Positions 49,343 to 60,215 of a stretch of DNA of 64,000 nt are shown piece after piece (positions within the stretch are counted from its first letter, which is position 1; each line of letters begins with the position of its first letter). The notes beneath the pieces were generated by a model that saw only the letters and a list, made by a program, of their open reading frames with translations, was not told the DNA's origin and ran no database searches. The stretch comes from Epiperipatus broadwayi. Taxonomy: Eukaryota > Onychophora > Udeonychophora > Euonychophora > Peripatidae. The position numbers were made by a program, and so were the translations under genes. The stretch lies in the NCBI GenBank assembly GCA_028023455.1, contig JAQFVV010006215.1, positions 12,999,473 to 13,063,472 of the forward strand. The letters run 5' to 3'.

Positions 49343-50155
49343 TTAGATGATGGAAGGAGTTAAACTTATTAGTTTGGGTGGATGGAACTTTATCGATTTC
49401 AATTACTTATTTATTGCAAAACCAAGTAGATATTTTAGTCTTATTGATCATATTTCCTCCTGTATTTTATCTGCATTTTGAATATTATGGAACTTTATGC
49501 CCCCCCCCCTATTGAGGTAATCAATAGTTGGATATTATTATAAGAGTCTTAATAGTAACTCAGAGTAGAGTCAGATTATTAGTTTATTCTATTATTAGTA
49601 GATGATGTAGGATTGGTGTTGGGGGAGGGTTACAATATATATATATATCTTTCATGTGCTTCATGGTGTTATCTTTTTTTATTAATAGTTTCAATTTTTT
49701 CTTATTGCTGAAACAACTTTCGTTTCCTTATATAGCGTTATTTGACAATTCACAATTACATTTTCATATATCATCACAATTATTTTTCATATTATTTTAT
49801 AAAATTACAAATATTTAATTTTTCTGTGACTCATTTAAAAATATTTTCATGTTCCTTCTTTTCATATACATTGTCTTATTACAATTAAAAATTTACTGGT
49901 TAATTGCCATTTTTTTGTACTGGTAACTTCATGCAATTGATCTTAGAGTAGTTTTATTATTGAAGTTATCCAAAATCTGAATCTTTATCTCATTGTTTAT
50001 ATTTTAAAATGAATTGAAGATTCTACTTTAAATTCCAGAAATATTTCTTAAGAATAAAAATTAGCTTTTATCTTTAGTTTTGCATCTTACAATTTCATTG
50101 TGTGTTGAATCTATAAAATACATTGTACTCTTAAAATATATATTTTCTGTTAATC
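49343..50155. other. AT-rich non-coding stretch with simple repeats
   Basis: A C run lies near 49500 and a TA microsatellite near 49636-49650. No gene seen. Confidence 0.45.
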
Positions 50156-50515
50156 AAAATTGCAAGGAAATCAAGTCATACATTATGTGATTTAATTTAA
50201 TAAGCTTGGACTACAAATGCTATATAAGTTAGATAGCTGGATTTGAAGACATACGGTTGTCTGAAAAATTCGGATTTCTACTTAATAGTTAACTATTAGA
50301 TAAATGTTGGGCTTGATCTGATATTTTTAAATCTAATTCCTGAATATACTAGTACCGCACTGATGAAATACAGAGCTAGAAAACAGTCTGAGAATAGGGA
50401 TATTTGGAAAAGTTTGTTAAAAACTATTAGCATGTTCATTATAAAACATTAGTAGTACAAGCTCATTAAATTAAATCACATGCTGTATGACTTGATTTCC
50501 TTGCAATTTTGGTTT
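50156..50515. mobile_element. Small inverted-repeat (MITE-like) element
   Basis: The end CAAAATTGCAAGGAAATCAA at about 50156 is repeated inverted at about 50515. The inverted match extends about 60 bases inward with few differences (ATTATGTGATT against GCATGTGATT). The ~235-bp interior is non-coding. Part of the interior is directly repeated just outside, at 50583-50825. Confidence 0.6.
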
Positions 50516-50582
50516 GCTCTTGAGGTTGATATTGCTAAATCTATTAATATATGGTGTATTTGAACTTAGTTCAGTCCCACAT

Positions 50583-50825
50583 GATTATTTAAGTTAGATA
50601 TCTGGATTTTAAGACACATGGATGTCTGAAAATTTCAGATTTTCTACTTAATAGTTAACTATTAGATAAATATTGGACTTGACCTGGTATTTTTAAATCT
50701 AATGCCTGAATATCCTAGCATCTCACTGATGATAGCCAGCACTACAAACCAGTCTGAGGATAGAGATATTCGGAAAAGCTTGTTAAGAGCTATTAGCATG
50801 CTCATTATCTAACATTTCTGTTAGT
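50583..50825. repeat. Direct duplicate of the MITE-like interior
   Basis: It repeats about 50217-50455 with roughly 85% identity, including ACTTAATAGTTAACTATTAG and AAAGYTTGTTAARARCTATT. It lacks the inverted ends. Confidence 0.7.
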
Positions 50826-51640
50826 CAAAATATAATCCAATTCTGAAATATTTCATACTTATACTTATATATTCATTTTTACATATTTTCTTTTGCTGCA
50901 AATTCCACAAATCTATTTTCTCTCCATATCTAATTTTAATCTTTCAAGCACAAAATTCTTTCATAATAATTTTAAAATATTATTTGGTTTGGTCAAAAGC
51001 ATACATTTAAATAAAAATCCTCTACTTCTTCATCACAAAGATATCTTGTTGGGATATAAACCCAAGTTATTTTATTTAGAAACTTTCATCAAATTAATTA
51101 ATTAATCTTCTATTTTGTTTGATATATCATCAATCTTCATGATATTATTCCATTTTTTTAAAAAAAATTATTATGAATGTCATTCCATATCTGCTTCAAA
51201 TACTTATGCCTTTATAATAAATACATGCCCATTTTTTAATCAATATTCTCTTCATCTTTTCTTTTAATATCACAAGATCTGATAATATTTTATTTAATAT
51301 CAGATAGTTTTCCAATTCATACAATCTTTTTTTGCTTCTAAAAGATCTACTGTTGCAGATTGCTAAATAAAAGATTATCATTGAATGGCAACCTTGATCT
51401 GTAGTCAATGGATTTTTCTATAATATCATTGCCTAATAAGAATATAGAAAGAAAGAAAATCTTAACAAAAAGAAAAGAAGCCTAAAAAAATCTTTCTTTG
51501 TCTTTTAATTTTACTTCTTTCTTATTCTGAAATCTATACAAATTTTTACCTTTTCTCCTCTAAGAATCCATAATAAAAAAAGCAATGTATTTTCTTTATC
51601 ATTATTGTCTTTTTTTAATCTCTATTGGTTTTTAAAATAT
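50826..51640. other. AT-rich non-coding stretch
   Basis: Short frames at 50893-51105 (plus) and 51196-51408 (minus) have no recognisable domain and are regarded as chance. Confidence 0.4.
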
Positions 51641-51644
51641 ATAT

Positions 51645-51680
51645 TGAAACAGTAGGATCTGCAAGCAAATCTTCGTTTCA
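51645..51680. repeat. 36-nt terminal hairpin motif, copy 1
   Basis: TGAAAC at the start and GTTTCA at the end, 24 bases apart, with ATCTTCGTTTCA at the right. An AT microsatellite immediately precedes it. A same-length copy with a longer stem lies at 57991-58026. Confidence 0.6.
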
Positions 51681-52262
51681 CCTTTTTTCTACCCTCATAC
51701 CTTAGTTTAAACCCCAATGTATCACAGTGTCTGCAATGCGCTTATATGCCGAAAATCCCGCCCAATTTTAAACCACGAGTACAACACTCATGTTATATAT
51801 AATTGTATAACTCATGCCCAATAAATAAAATGTTATAAATTATGTGTATGTTCACATAATTTAGATTTATTTAAAAAGTCGGTTATATAGGTCGTAATTG
51901 CACACACACTGCGACATTTATTTTAAAACTTATGTTAAAATAATAAATTGTTATTTAAAATTATTTTGTTTGAATCTGTTTACAAAAATATATTACCGTC
52001 GTAATATTTGTTTTTGATTTAAAATAAAATTTATATTCGCTTCGTAAATAGATTCAAATATTGAAAATTAAAAGTAAAATAATTTTCTTTTAAATTTAAA
52101 AATCACACCATATATTTTCTGTTTAATTAAAATAAATGAGGGCTGGTAGGAACAATAGTTTTAATAATTTAATGTTATAGGAGCTTATCTAAAAATGCAT
52201 CAGATGTCCACTTAAGGTCGTTTCTTTCAATTAGTAAAAAAAAATTTTTTTTAAGTGCCATA
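51681..52262. other. AT-rich stretch with scattered CpGs
   Basis: CpG-containing words such as GCCGAAAATCCCGCCC near 51758-51773 and GTCGTAATTGC near 51893 are unusual for the window. No gene or repeat family recognised. Confidence 0.35.
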
Positions 52263-52344
52263 GCATCAGCCGGGACGTGAACCTGCAACCCGGGCAACTG
52301 CCTGCAAGCAAAGGCAGTCACACTGCCCTCTCTACCACCAATGC
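52263..52344 (-). tRNA. tRNA-like sequence, probable pseudogene or SINE head
   Basis: On the minus strand GCATTGG pairs with CTGATGC as an acceptor with G-T wobbles. The A-box-like TGGTAGAGAGGG and the B-box-like GGTTCACGTCC are present. ACTGCC/GGCAGT form a 6-bp anticodon-like stem around a 10-base loop, too large for a normal anticodon loop. With 82 bases and an enlarged loop it is unlikely to be a working tRNA. It shares the GCRTTGGTGG start with the tRNA-Gly-like copy at 6.2 kb. Confidence 0.5.
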
Positions 52345-53660
52345 AAGACCAATTAGTAAAAGTTTGTTTTAATTAAATCAAAGTTGTAATTCGAATGTCG
52401 ACAGGGAAATTAACAATAGAAATTAATTAAAATTTTGTTGAATTCCTTTAGACATTCGGATAGGATTGATTCCAGCTGATAAGTGGGCAAATTTTGGAAT
52501 ATTTTGTAATGCTCCAGGGCAGTTTTATTGTGTAATTTCACTATATATAGGATGGTTTTCTTTTGTTCTTCATTCTAGCATTCCAGCAATATTTCTAGCA
52601 TTATTCTTCGAGGTATTTTTTATTCTAAGAACATTGCTGAGCTTTCTAAAATAACTGTTGCTGAACTATCTGAGACTTTCAGATTCAAATAGCTACATGC
52701 CTACAAATTTAAGTATTTGAAGCCGAGTTTCATCTTCAAATAAATTTTACCGTGTTCTACAATCTCACTTGAAATATCTATGAATCACCCAACCTTTAAA
52801 ATTGTTAGCTTTGAAATGACAGAGTAGAGCTGGCAAGAAGGCTATTTTCCCCTCGGAAATGGCCGGCCGCTGTTCTCTACCATCTTATGTGGTCACATAG
52901 GAAACCCTGAAACTACTGCTGCTACTAAAATATGAACAATACCCCGAGTTTGCTGTCGAGTCATATGGAACCTGCCGACAATGAAACTACCTGCAAATGC
53001 TTTTCCAGAGGTAACCCCAAAATTAACCCAAGAGCTCTTGTGATTCTCTCCTATAATTAATATGCTATAGCTATTTAAATTGTTTTCCATTTTACTTTAT
53101 TTTACCATTGTTTTCCTTTAAATGTTCTAATGTAATCAGTAATTTTGCTCTCTATCCTTGGGTTAATATTCTATATTTATTAATCTTTCTTTTTATCTTA
53201 TTATGATAGTGTGCCGGAGTAGTCTTTGACCGAGTGAATTATTCCCTTTGTTGAAAGCAAGATGCCGATATTAAGGCATTTTAAAATTATAAATAGTTCC
53301 CATTTTATTATCTCGTGAATCAAGCGTTCGAGGGCTATTCTAATTTTAGTCAATATATATAATAATTTTATAAATTAAAATCCACCTTTTATCGATATTT
53401 ACCTAATATGAGAGTATGTGCGAGGTCAATGATTAAATGTGTCACAAATGCATGATTGCGTAAATAAATCTATGCTTTCTTTTCAAACCTGCATTTTCCT
53501 ATATTAAAATATATTTTGCTTTAATTTCAAAGTTCGTAATTGAGGTCGAGAATGGGCGGACTCTCTTTAAATAATTATTGGGGACTTGATTAGGCATTTT
53601 CTCAATCTAAGTAAATCCCTTTTGTGTGCTTTATATACGTTAGTCAAGTATTGCTAGTAA
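52345..53660. other. Stretch without recognised gene
   Basis: G+C is slightly higher than average around 52830-53050. A 62-codon plus frame (52466-52654) and a 65-codon minus frame (52893-53090) have no recognisable domain. The plus frame follows TTTCCTTTAG-like acceptor sequence, so an exon cannot be excluded, but support is weak. Confidence 0.3.
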
Positions 53661-53845
53661 GTGTATTGGTTGTCGAGACCGCTTTGTTTCTCTCCAAGGG
53701 CTTTAAACGGCCAAGACCGTTTCCCGTTTCACTTTCTGCGGTTCCCAGGCAGAGGGTGTCCTCGAATGTCACACCTGGGAATTAGACGCAGCCATCACCC
53801 AGTCGCTAAGTTTTGGATAAGTCCAGACTTCGGCTGTCCGTGACA
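53661..53845. repeat. GC-rich island with LTR-like ends
   Basis: This 185-bp block is far richer in G+C than its flanks and contains self-complementary stretches such as AAACGG...CCGTTT near 53705-53730. On the minus strand it starts TGTCACGGACAGCC and ends AACCAATACA. The start matches the possible LTR start at 14876 over 11 bases. Flanking duplications were not found. Confidence 0.35.
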
Positions 53846-54689
53846 AAACATTCCTATGGATCAACGGCGAGACGCCCTCCATAGTCATTTCACATATTCA
53901 CTATAATTTTACTTATTTATATTTAAAAAGCATTTGTGATTTAAACATATCACACCATCCATCCTGTAATAAATACCTTATTAGCAACACCGACCTCCCA
54001 ATATAACTTAATTATAATTATAAAAAAATGCCTTGATCACATCCCCACTTCATCGCTTAATAAGCATTGGTCTGTGCTATTCTCGAAATCATGAAATATT
54101 ATATTAAACTTTAATGTGCAAATGTTTTATTAAACTTATAATTTACTCAAAGCGCCTCGCACATCTTCCCATCTCTTTTAAGCACATTATCATAAAACTA
54201 TATTGGCCCAAGGGATAGACTATGTACTTAACAGATTTTTAATGTAATTTGTATGGACTGTGTGTTAACAGACATTTTAGTAAGCGTCCAGACAGTGGGC
54301 ATTATATATATTTCTTGCTATGTAAATAAAATCTTTTAAATCTTATAAAACTAATTTTGATCTTTTATTTTATTGATCCCTATCACTGGCTTGGTCCATA
54401 TATCTATTTTATGCATTTCTTTTGTACTATCCATAGACGTTAATTAGCAACCCAACTTATCTCGTAGTATAGAGTCTCTTTGTTTCTCTCTGACCACCAG
54501 GCACCGGTAAAGAGATATATTATTGGTAGCATCAGATGCATTATCATGTAGGTGGTGCTATGGAATTTGGACTTTAGATTCGAACTTAGTATATCTAGAA
54601 GGCAAACCCTCCTAGAGTGTTCAGTTTCATGTTTGTGGTTTGAATTCTGCAGTGTGTTAGCGAGATAGACGAATCTGACCGTTACAATA
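53846..54689. other. Non-coding stretch ending in a gypsy-LTR-like terminus
   Basis: It ends at 54679-54689 with TGACCGTTACA, which matches the terminal TGTAACGGTCA of the 5' LTR at 36550 in reverse complement. TATTGGTAGCATCAGATGC near 54511-54540 resembles a TGGTAGCA-type primer-binding site. Together these hint at one or more decayed LTR elements, but no LTR pair was identified. Confidence 0.3.
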
Positions 54690-54905
54690 TATATATATTG
54701 GGTAGTAACGATAAAAGCCTCTATGGCATATAAGAAAGAAAAAAGGATTTCTAAGTGATGTTATCAAGAAATAACAAAAAAACTACATAGTTCAAATGAA
54801 ACAATAATATGGGTTTAGTTAATGATAGTCGAATCAAAAGCAACACATCATTTCAAACTGTGCAAGATAAATCAATAATAAATTAATCTTGCATATTATA
54901 AGGTA

Positions 54906-55346
54906 TTTATTTATATAGCGATATGTTAATAAATTGTAATTGTAAATTAGCGATCAGGCTAATGCATGTCTGCTTTACAGATTTTAAACTATCAGTAAAT
55001 GATTACTGTCATTCTCAAACATAAGATAGTCTTTTCAACCCAAACGTTTAAGTATGAACTAATCTTAAGTTTTTGGAGATGAGAGCATGAAGATATTAAG
55101 TAGTCACTACTGCTTAATATCTTCACAATCTCATCTCCAAATACTTAAGATTGACCCATAATTAAATGTTTGGGTTTAAAAGGTAGATGGATTTATTCTA
55201 TCTTTTCATAAAGATTTTATTTTGTGTTTGAGAATGAGTGTTCATTTACATATAGTTCAAAATCTGTAAAACGCATGTCCATTCGCCTGATCGCTAACTT
55301 GCATATTATGATAAATTTTTTATAACAGGTAGATTGCTATTTATAT
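54906..55346. mobile_element. Hairpin MITE with near-zero loop (~440 bp)
   Basis: The left half (54906-55104) is the imperfect reverse complement of the right half (55106-55346). TATTTATATAGC/GCTATTTATATA lie at the ends, AGCGATCAGGC.../...GCCTGATCGCT farther in, and AAGATATTAAG/CTTAATATCTT next to the centre. The right half has an extra ~20 bases. No coding capacity. This is a classic foldback MITE architecture. Confidence 0.75.
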
Positions 55347-56270
55347 AATTATTAAGAATCAAATTCAACTTGACAATATCTATTAATAATATTCTTATAT
55401 AACAAATGCATATTAAAAGTTTAATAAAAATTTGATACTCTATTTTAAATAAACAGTATGGAAGTTTAGATTGTAATTTTCAATATTTTTTTTTTTATTG
55501 TTTTACTCAATTTTATTATTCACTTTAATATTGTTTTTTTTTTTAAATTAAATTATTTATTTAATACTTTTATTAAATTTATTAATCATACTCTATACTT
55601 AAGAATGCTTCTCTAATTAATTATGGGCAGCAGATTAATAATTGTAAACGAAAAGCAGTTCTCTGATCTAGTATTATTTGTAATAAGTTTTAGCAATCAG
55701 TGATTATCGGATGGTAATCCATTTAATTCCCAATCCTTAGATTGATTTCTGGTTTTGTTTTAGGCAAAAAAATGTGTATGTGCATATATTTATATATCAT
55801 GTTTTTGAGAACAAGTGTGTTTAATAAAATAAAAGTAAATATACCGATGTTTTAAGAATTTATAAAACAGCTTTTGCCCATGAGAACATTCATTTCAACA
55901 TATTTACATATATTTCACCGTAAGGTTCACAATGATATTTTACTTGAAGTTATATGTTGGACTATTACTGTTATCTAGTTGAATTGTTAAATGTTTTTAG
56001 AAAAATTCAAATTTTATTTCAAACATTTCAAATACATTTGTTAATAGTAACACACAAGTTAGTATTAAACATTATGTAAAGTTATGTGTTAATATTAACA
56101 ATTAAATGTATTCAGAAAAGTATAAGCACAGTTTAAGATTTTATATGACTCTTTATCATGATTTCAACTAATATATTACTGTTTAGCAGAAAAACTTTTC
56201 ACCATCTCTATGTTGCTTACTGTAAGCTTTAGTAAGTAATAATAGAAGTTAGATTATAGTTTTAAATAAA
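55347..56270. other. AT-rich non-coding stretch
   Basis: Nothing recognisable beyond short AT repeats. Confidence 0.45.
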
Positions 56271-56420
56271 TCCCTATTCTGCAATGTTTTATCCAATATC
56301 CCCATACTAGTTTTAAGCTTAAGGCTTTTATCAGTGAGAAGCTCTGAAACTTTGCACAGTGTGCCTGGATCTTTAGAATCTACTTGAGATTTCATTTGGC
56401 ATCAATTATTATTTACTAAA
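56271..56420 (-). repeat. Diverged copy of the 42.8-kb repeat family
   Basis: ATCCAATATCCCCATACTAG and the following sequence align with the family. On the minus strand CTGATAAAAGC, a CTTAA loop, then GCTTAAAACTAG at 56334-56307 occupies the hammerhead-like core position. The stem is kept (AAGC/GCTT) although the bases changed. Confidence 0.5.
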
Positions 56421-57990
56421 ATTTATAGTAAGTGACATAGAGTTGGGGGGGAAATGTGCTGCTAAATATTTTATTAGTTTATACCAAATTCTGGGCATAG
56501 AATAGAGATTTCTATAATTATTAAAAAACTAAGGACATCATAATTTGTAGAAACTGAATTGGTTTAAAATCTATATGACTATATAGGCTAGTTGAGCTGA
56601 CAGTCTGCTAGTATAAAAGAGAAATAAATGATAGCATCTGGAAAGAAAATACATTTAATCCTAAAAGTCCAAATGCATTGTTCAAAGATATAAAGCTTCT
56701 CACTGATTAAAGCTATAGTATATTTAATGTCTATTATTATTAACTAAAGCTAACAGTAAATGGTATAGATATAATGAAAAAGTATGCTGCTAGTTTAAGA
56801 TTTTCTAAAAAACATTTTATAATTCAACTAGATTGTGGAAATTTTATATATATATATCTGCAAATATATATGCAAAGATTAAGGTTTATATTGTGAATTG
56901 ATAGATGTCTTAATGTGACATGTTTTATTTAGATAATAATAACTAGAATAAATTTAACTTATAGTTCAAGATCTATATATAATTTAAATTCTAGATTAAT
57001 TTATTAAAATATTTCTAAATGTTAGTAATATATCTAGCTTTGCATTGATATCTACTGTATATTTCATTAAGTGGTGATTACTTCATGAATTCAATCTCAA
57101 AGAACATTATAATCTTAAAATACAAATGTTCTCTTAATCAAAACATAAGCCAAGTCTTATCATGCCTTTAGTTGGATATTTTTATGTCCATTTTCTTTTT
57201 GGATTTTTTTTTCTTTAAAAAAAAAAATGAAACTGTAGATTTTTTTATTACACAAGTCTTTCTGATCCAACATCCAAATTAAACTACATCAATTGTCTAA
57301 TATTTTCCCAATTCCAAAATTAAAATTATTTGGTCAGTTCAAAACATTGTGCATTTTAATGTAAAGTCATCTAGTTGGGGTATACACCTAATTTATCTGC
57401 ATCTAATTCATCATGTCATTCTCTCTGATATACAATGAACTCTTGATCATCATTCACAAACATATTGTTTTCTTGCACCCATTTTTTAAATTTATTCTCA
57501 AATTACATATATTGTACATATAGCTGACATATCATGGCCTCATGCAATATTTTCTTTATGAATAGTTTTTTTAATCTGACATGTTTTTTTTAATATTTAT
57601 ATAAAAAAAAATACCAATCATATTTTTGTTTTACTATTACAGTTGTTAATATTTTTAATTTAACAGGAAAAATTCTGCCCCCCCCCCCATCAAATCCTAT
57701 TTATTTTATAAGTTCTTTTAGAATAATTTTTTTTTTTTTTTTAATTTAAAATGCACTTGTTTTTTTTAAGTAATTAGATTTTATTTAAATATGACTTTCT
57801 TTCAGACGCAGCAGACTTACAAAAGCTCTTGATTTCAAAAAATCAACTCAAGTATAAAATTTATCCAAAGCAAATATCGATTTATAAATTATGTAAAATT
57901 AAAATAAAAGAAAGATTTTTTTATTAAAAAAATAACTTTATCTAATAGTTATAATTAATATTAACTTTAAAATTTTAAATATATATATAT
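56421..57990. other. AT-rich non-coding stretch
   Basis: Contains TA microsatellite sequence near 56847-56858, a C run near 57678-57687 and T runs near 57729-57741. No gene seen. Confidence 0.45.
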
Positions 57991-58026
57991 TGAAACGGAC
58001 AGATCGGAGAACCGATCTTCGTTTCA
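57991..58026. repeat. 36-nt terminal hairpin motif, copy 2
   Basis: TGAAACG pairs with CGTTTCA and GATCGG with CCGATC around AGAA, giving a strong hairpin. As at 51645, an AT microsatellite precedes it directly. Confidence 0.7.
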
Positions 58027-58129
58027 GGTGTTTTTATGTACGGTAATTCGAACCACTGTTCGCCCGCAGTGAGATTTTGTCTATTTTAATTTATAATAAA
58101 AATTAGTTATATATTTTATAGTTTATCAG

Positions 58130-58205
58130 TCAATGTGTAAAGATGCCGTATATAAATGTCGCAAACCATAAAATATTTGTGTGTGCGTGGTTTGCGAATT
58201 TATAT
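58130..58205. promoter_or_regulatory. Inverted repeat with CpG stem
   Basis: TCGCAAACCA and TGGTTTGCGA form a perfect 10-bp inverted repeat separated by 19 bases that include a GT run (about 58158-58197). Function unknown; it could be a cruciform or a protein-binding site. Confidence 0.5.
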
Positions 58206-58479
58206 CATTTAATTTAAAGTTTCAGTGCGGGCGTATTTGTTTTAAATTTTAGTTTTAAAATTGTATAAAGTCGTCTAAAAATACTGATCAAAAATCACAT
58301 TCCTTTGATCAGTGTTTTTAATTAAAATCTAATTGCACAAATGTTCAGAGCAATTAAGTTGTATTCAAAATTAGTAAGGAATTTTTATATGTAATTAATG
58401 TATCGATTTAAAAATGGCATATTAAATTAAAAGATTGCTAAAAACAGATAATTGATTGTTGGTCAAGCTGCATCGCTAG

Positions 58480-58914
58480 AGGCTAGAGAAAGTAGGCGGA
58501 GCCTAAAACAAAAACAAGTCGGAAAGGTCAGCAGTGGCTACTTTAGAAAAAAACTTACATTCTAACTTTTGTCGTGTGTGAGAGAAGTAGTCTCGAGACA
58601 ACACAGCAGTTGAGTATAATTCAAACATTATTATTAAGAAGTTTACCAGTGAATCGCAATGTTGATGGGCTAAGTGCCAGGAGCTGATCTCTGCCCGCCA
58701 ATATGGATCTTCGTGCCGCTGTTTGATCATGTTTCATATACTTCAGAATTTCCAACTTCCAATCTCAAAATTTACTATGCCTTACAAATAACTTTCAAAA
58801 ATGCGCGCCTACGTTCATCACAAACCAAGCTGGATGAAGAAAGAAGAGTAACTGTGTTACACGAACTTTAACTTTCTTACGTGCTTAGTATTATCAATCA
58901 AGTAAATCATATGT
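58480..58914 (+). other. Possible 5' exon/promoter region of an unidentified gene
   Basis: G+C and CpG content rise sharply here. Several short frames (65 codons at 58674-58871 plus, 75 codons at 58503-58730 minus) overlap, with no recognised domain. A consensus-like donor, TATGTAAGTT, ends the block at 58912 on the plus strand. A non-coding first exon with its promoter would fit. Alternatively it is part of an LTR-like element together with the motif at 57991 and the island at 59347. I cannot decide between these. Confidence 0.3.
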
Positions 58915-59346
58915 AAGTTTTTATATCATTTATAATGCTATTGTTTAATCTGTCAGTAAATTTTCTTTTCTTTTTTTTAATCCTCTGCTCTAGTCTTTAG
59001 AAATCATTTATAAAATTGTAATTAATAGTAATAATATTTCAACTGAATGCATTTATATTTTCTTATGTTGCTTATTTCATAACAAACATTGCCAATAGTA
59101 ATATTTCCAACTCTGTGTAAACTAGTGTGTAATAATGATCAATTTAAGTTAAAAGTAATTTCATGTTCTGAATTAAATATTCTTTCACATTCCAAGTTAG
59201 TAAATGTTAAATCACTTTATTATTCTATGTTAAGTTGTTATAAAAATACAATCTAAGGTTCAATATTAAATATATATATAATAGTTTCAAAGTGTTATCT
59301 TAATGTCATGTTTGATCTGAGAAATAACTCCTTGTATAATTTGATA
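58915..59346. other. AT-rich non-coding stretch
   Basis: Intron-like; nothing recognised. Confidence 0.4.
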
Positions 59347-59930
59347 CTGTCGCTACCGCCTGTCAACCCGAAGGGTTAGAGTTTCAGAGTAAATTTAACT
59401 AATTATTGTTTTCGCCGTCAGTTTAAGTCCGCTACGTTTTATTGGGGTAAGGATCTCAGCCTGTGGCGTAGAAACAGACTAATAGTTTCCAGGTTTTATA
59501 TAATTTCTTTTAAAAAATCCATTTCAAGTTCTCGTCCGTGATGTCTGTGGCAATGCCTTCCCTTCGCTGAAGTTAGCGTCTCGCCATTCTACCATTGGGG
59601 AATGAAAGCAGTTTTCTTTCCCGGTAATCTCTTGGATCACCGGGGTTCGAAATGATCCCGGCTGGTTGTCGTGTCCCGGAGCTACTTGGGGGCATTAAGC
59701 CTTGTCAAAGTACAAGCCGCCCGGTATTCCGTTAATGCACCGCAATTGATTACTGTAGGGCTTTTGAATCCAGGCAACCACCAGTTCATCTATCTTCCAT
59801 GTCGTATTTATATAAAACCATCCGCACATCTATCCTTTATGTCGTCTTTATATAAAACCATTCTCCAACTGTTCGTCTACGTAACGGCTCGAGCCTATTC
59901 TAATAAAATAAGTTAATAAAAATCTTTAGA
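59347..59930 (+). promoter_or_regulatory. GC-rich, LTR-like island with duplicated TATA region and poly(A) signals
   Basis: A ~580-bp block, GC-rich relative to its flanks, begins TGTCGCTACCGCC. A ~40-bp unit containing TTTATATAAAACCA is present twice (59788-59820 and 59828-59860). AATAAA signals follow at 59902 and 59915. TATA box, then ~50 bases, then AATAAA is the usual U3-R order in LTRs. A possible end TACCGGTACA lies at about 60542-60552. No partner LTR or coding region was found. Confidence 0.4.
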
Positions 59931-60082
59931 GAAATATTTTTCCAGTGCTCAAATACTCTGATTCTCTTAACCACCCGTCAATCATTTAACTACCCAGCTA
60001 TTGGCATAAGTTTGTTTATTAAATAAAACGTTCACTAAAGACTAGTAGCCAAATACAAGAGGATTTATGAAGTCTTACCGTA

Positions 60083-60215
60083 CTGTATAACACTATATTT
60101 ATATGCTGTATATTTCTATTATATAACATTATATTCATGTGCTTTCTATTTGTCTTATTTAACACTATATTTATATGCTTTATATTTTGCTTATTAAACA
60201 CTTTATTTAATCTAA
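60083..60215. repeat. Three-copy minisatellite, ~48-bp unit
   Basis: Units share TTTAACACTATATTTATATG and CTTTATATTT-like sequence. The 60-codon minus-strand frame here is only a reading of this repeat. Confidence 0.75.

Noticed and set aside
52466-52654. 62-codon plus frame preceded by an acceptor-like TTTCCTTTAG
   Set aside because: Short, mostly hydrophobic, no family recognised and no partner exon found; left as unassigned sequence.
57991-58026. AGATCGGAGAA resembles the start of a common sequencing adapter (AGATCGGAAGAG)
   Set aside because: It differs within the first ten or so bases, is part of a self-complementary hairpin, and a related copy exists at 51645, so contamination is unlikely.
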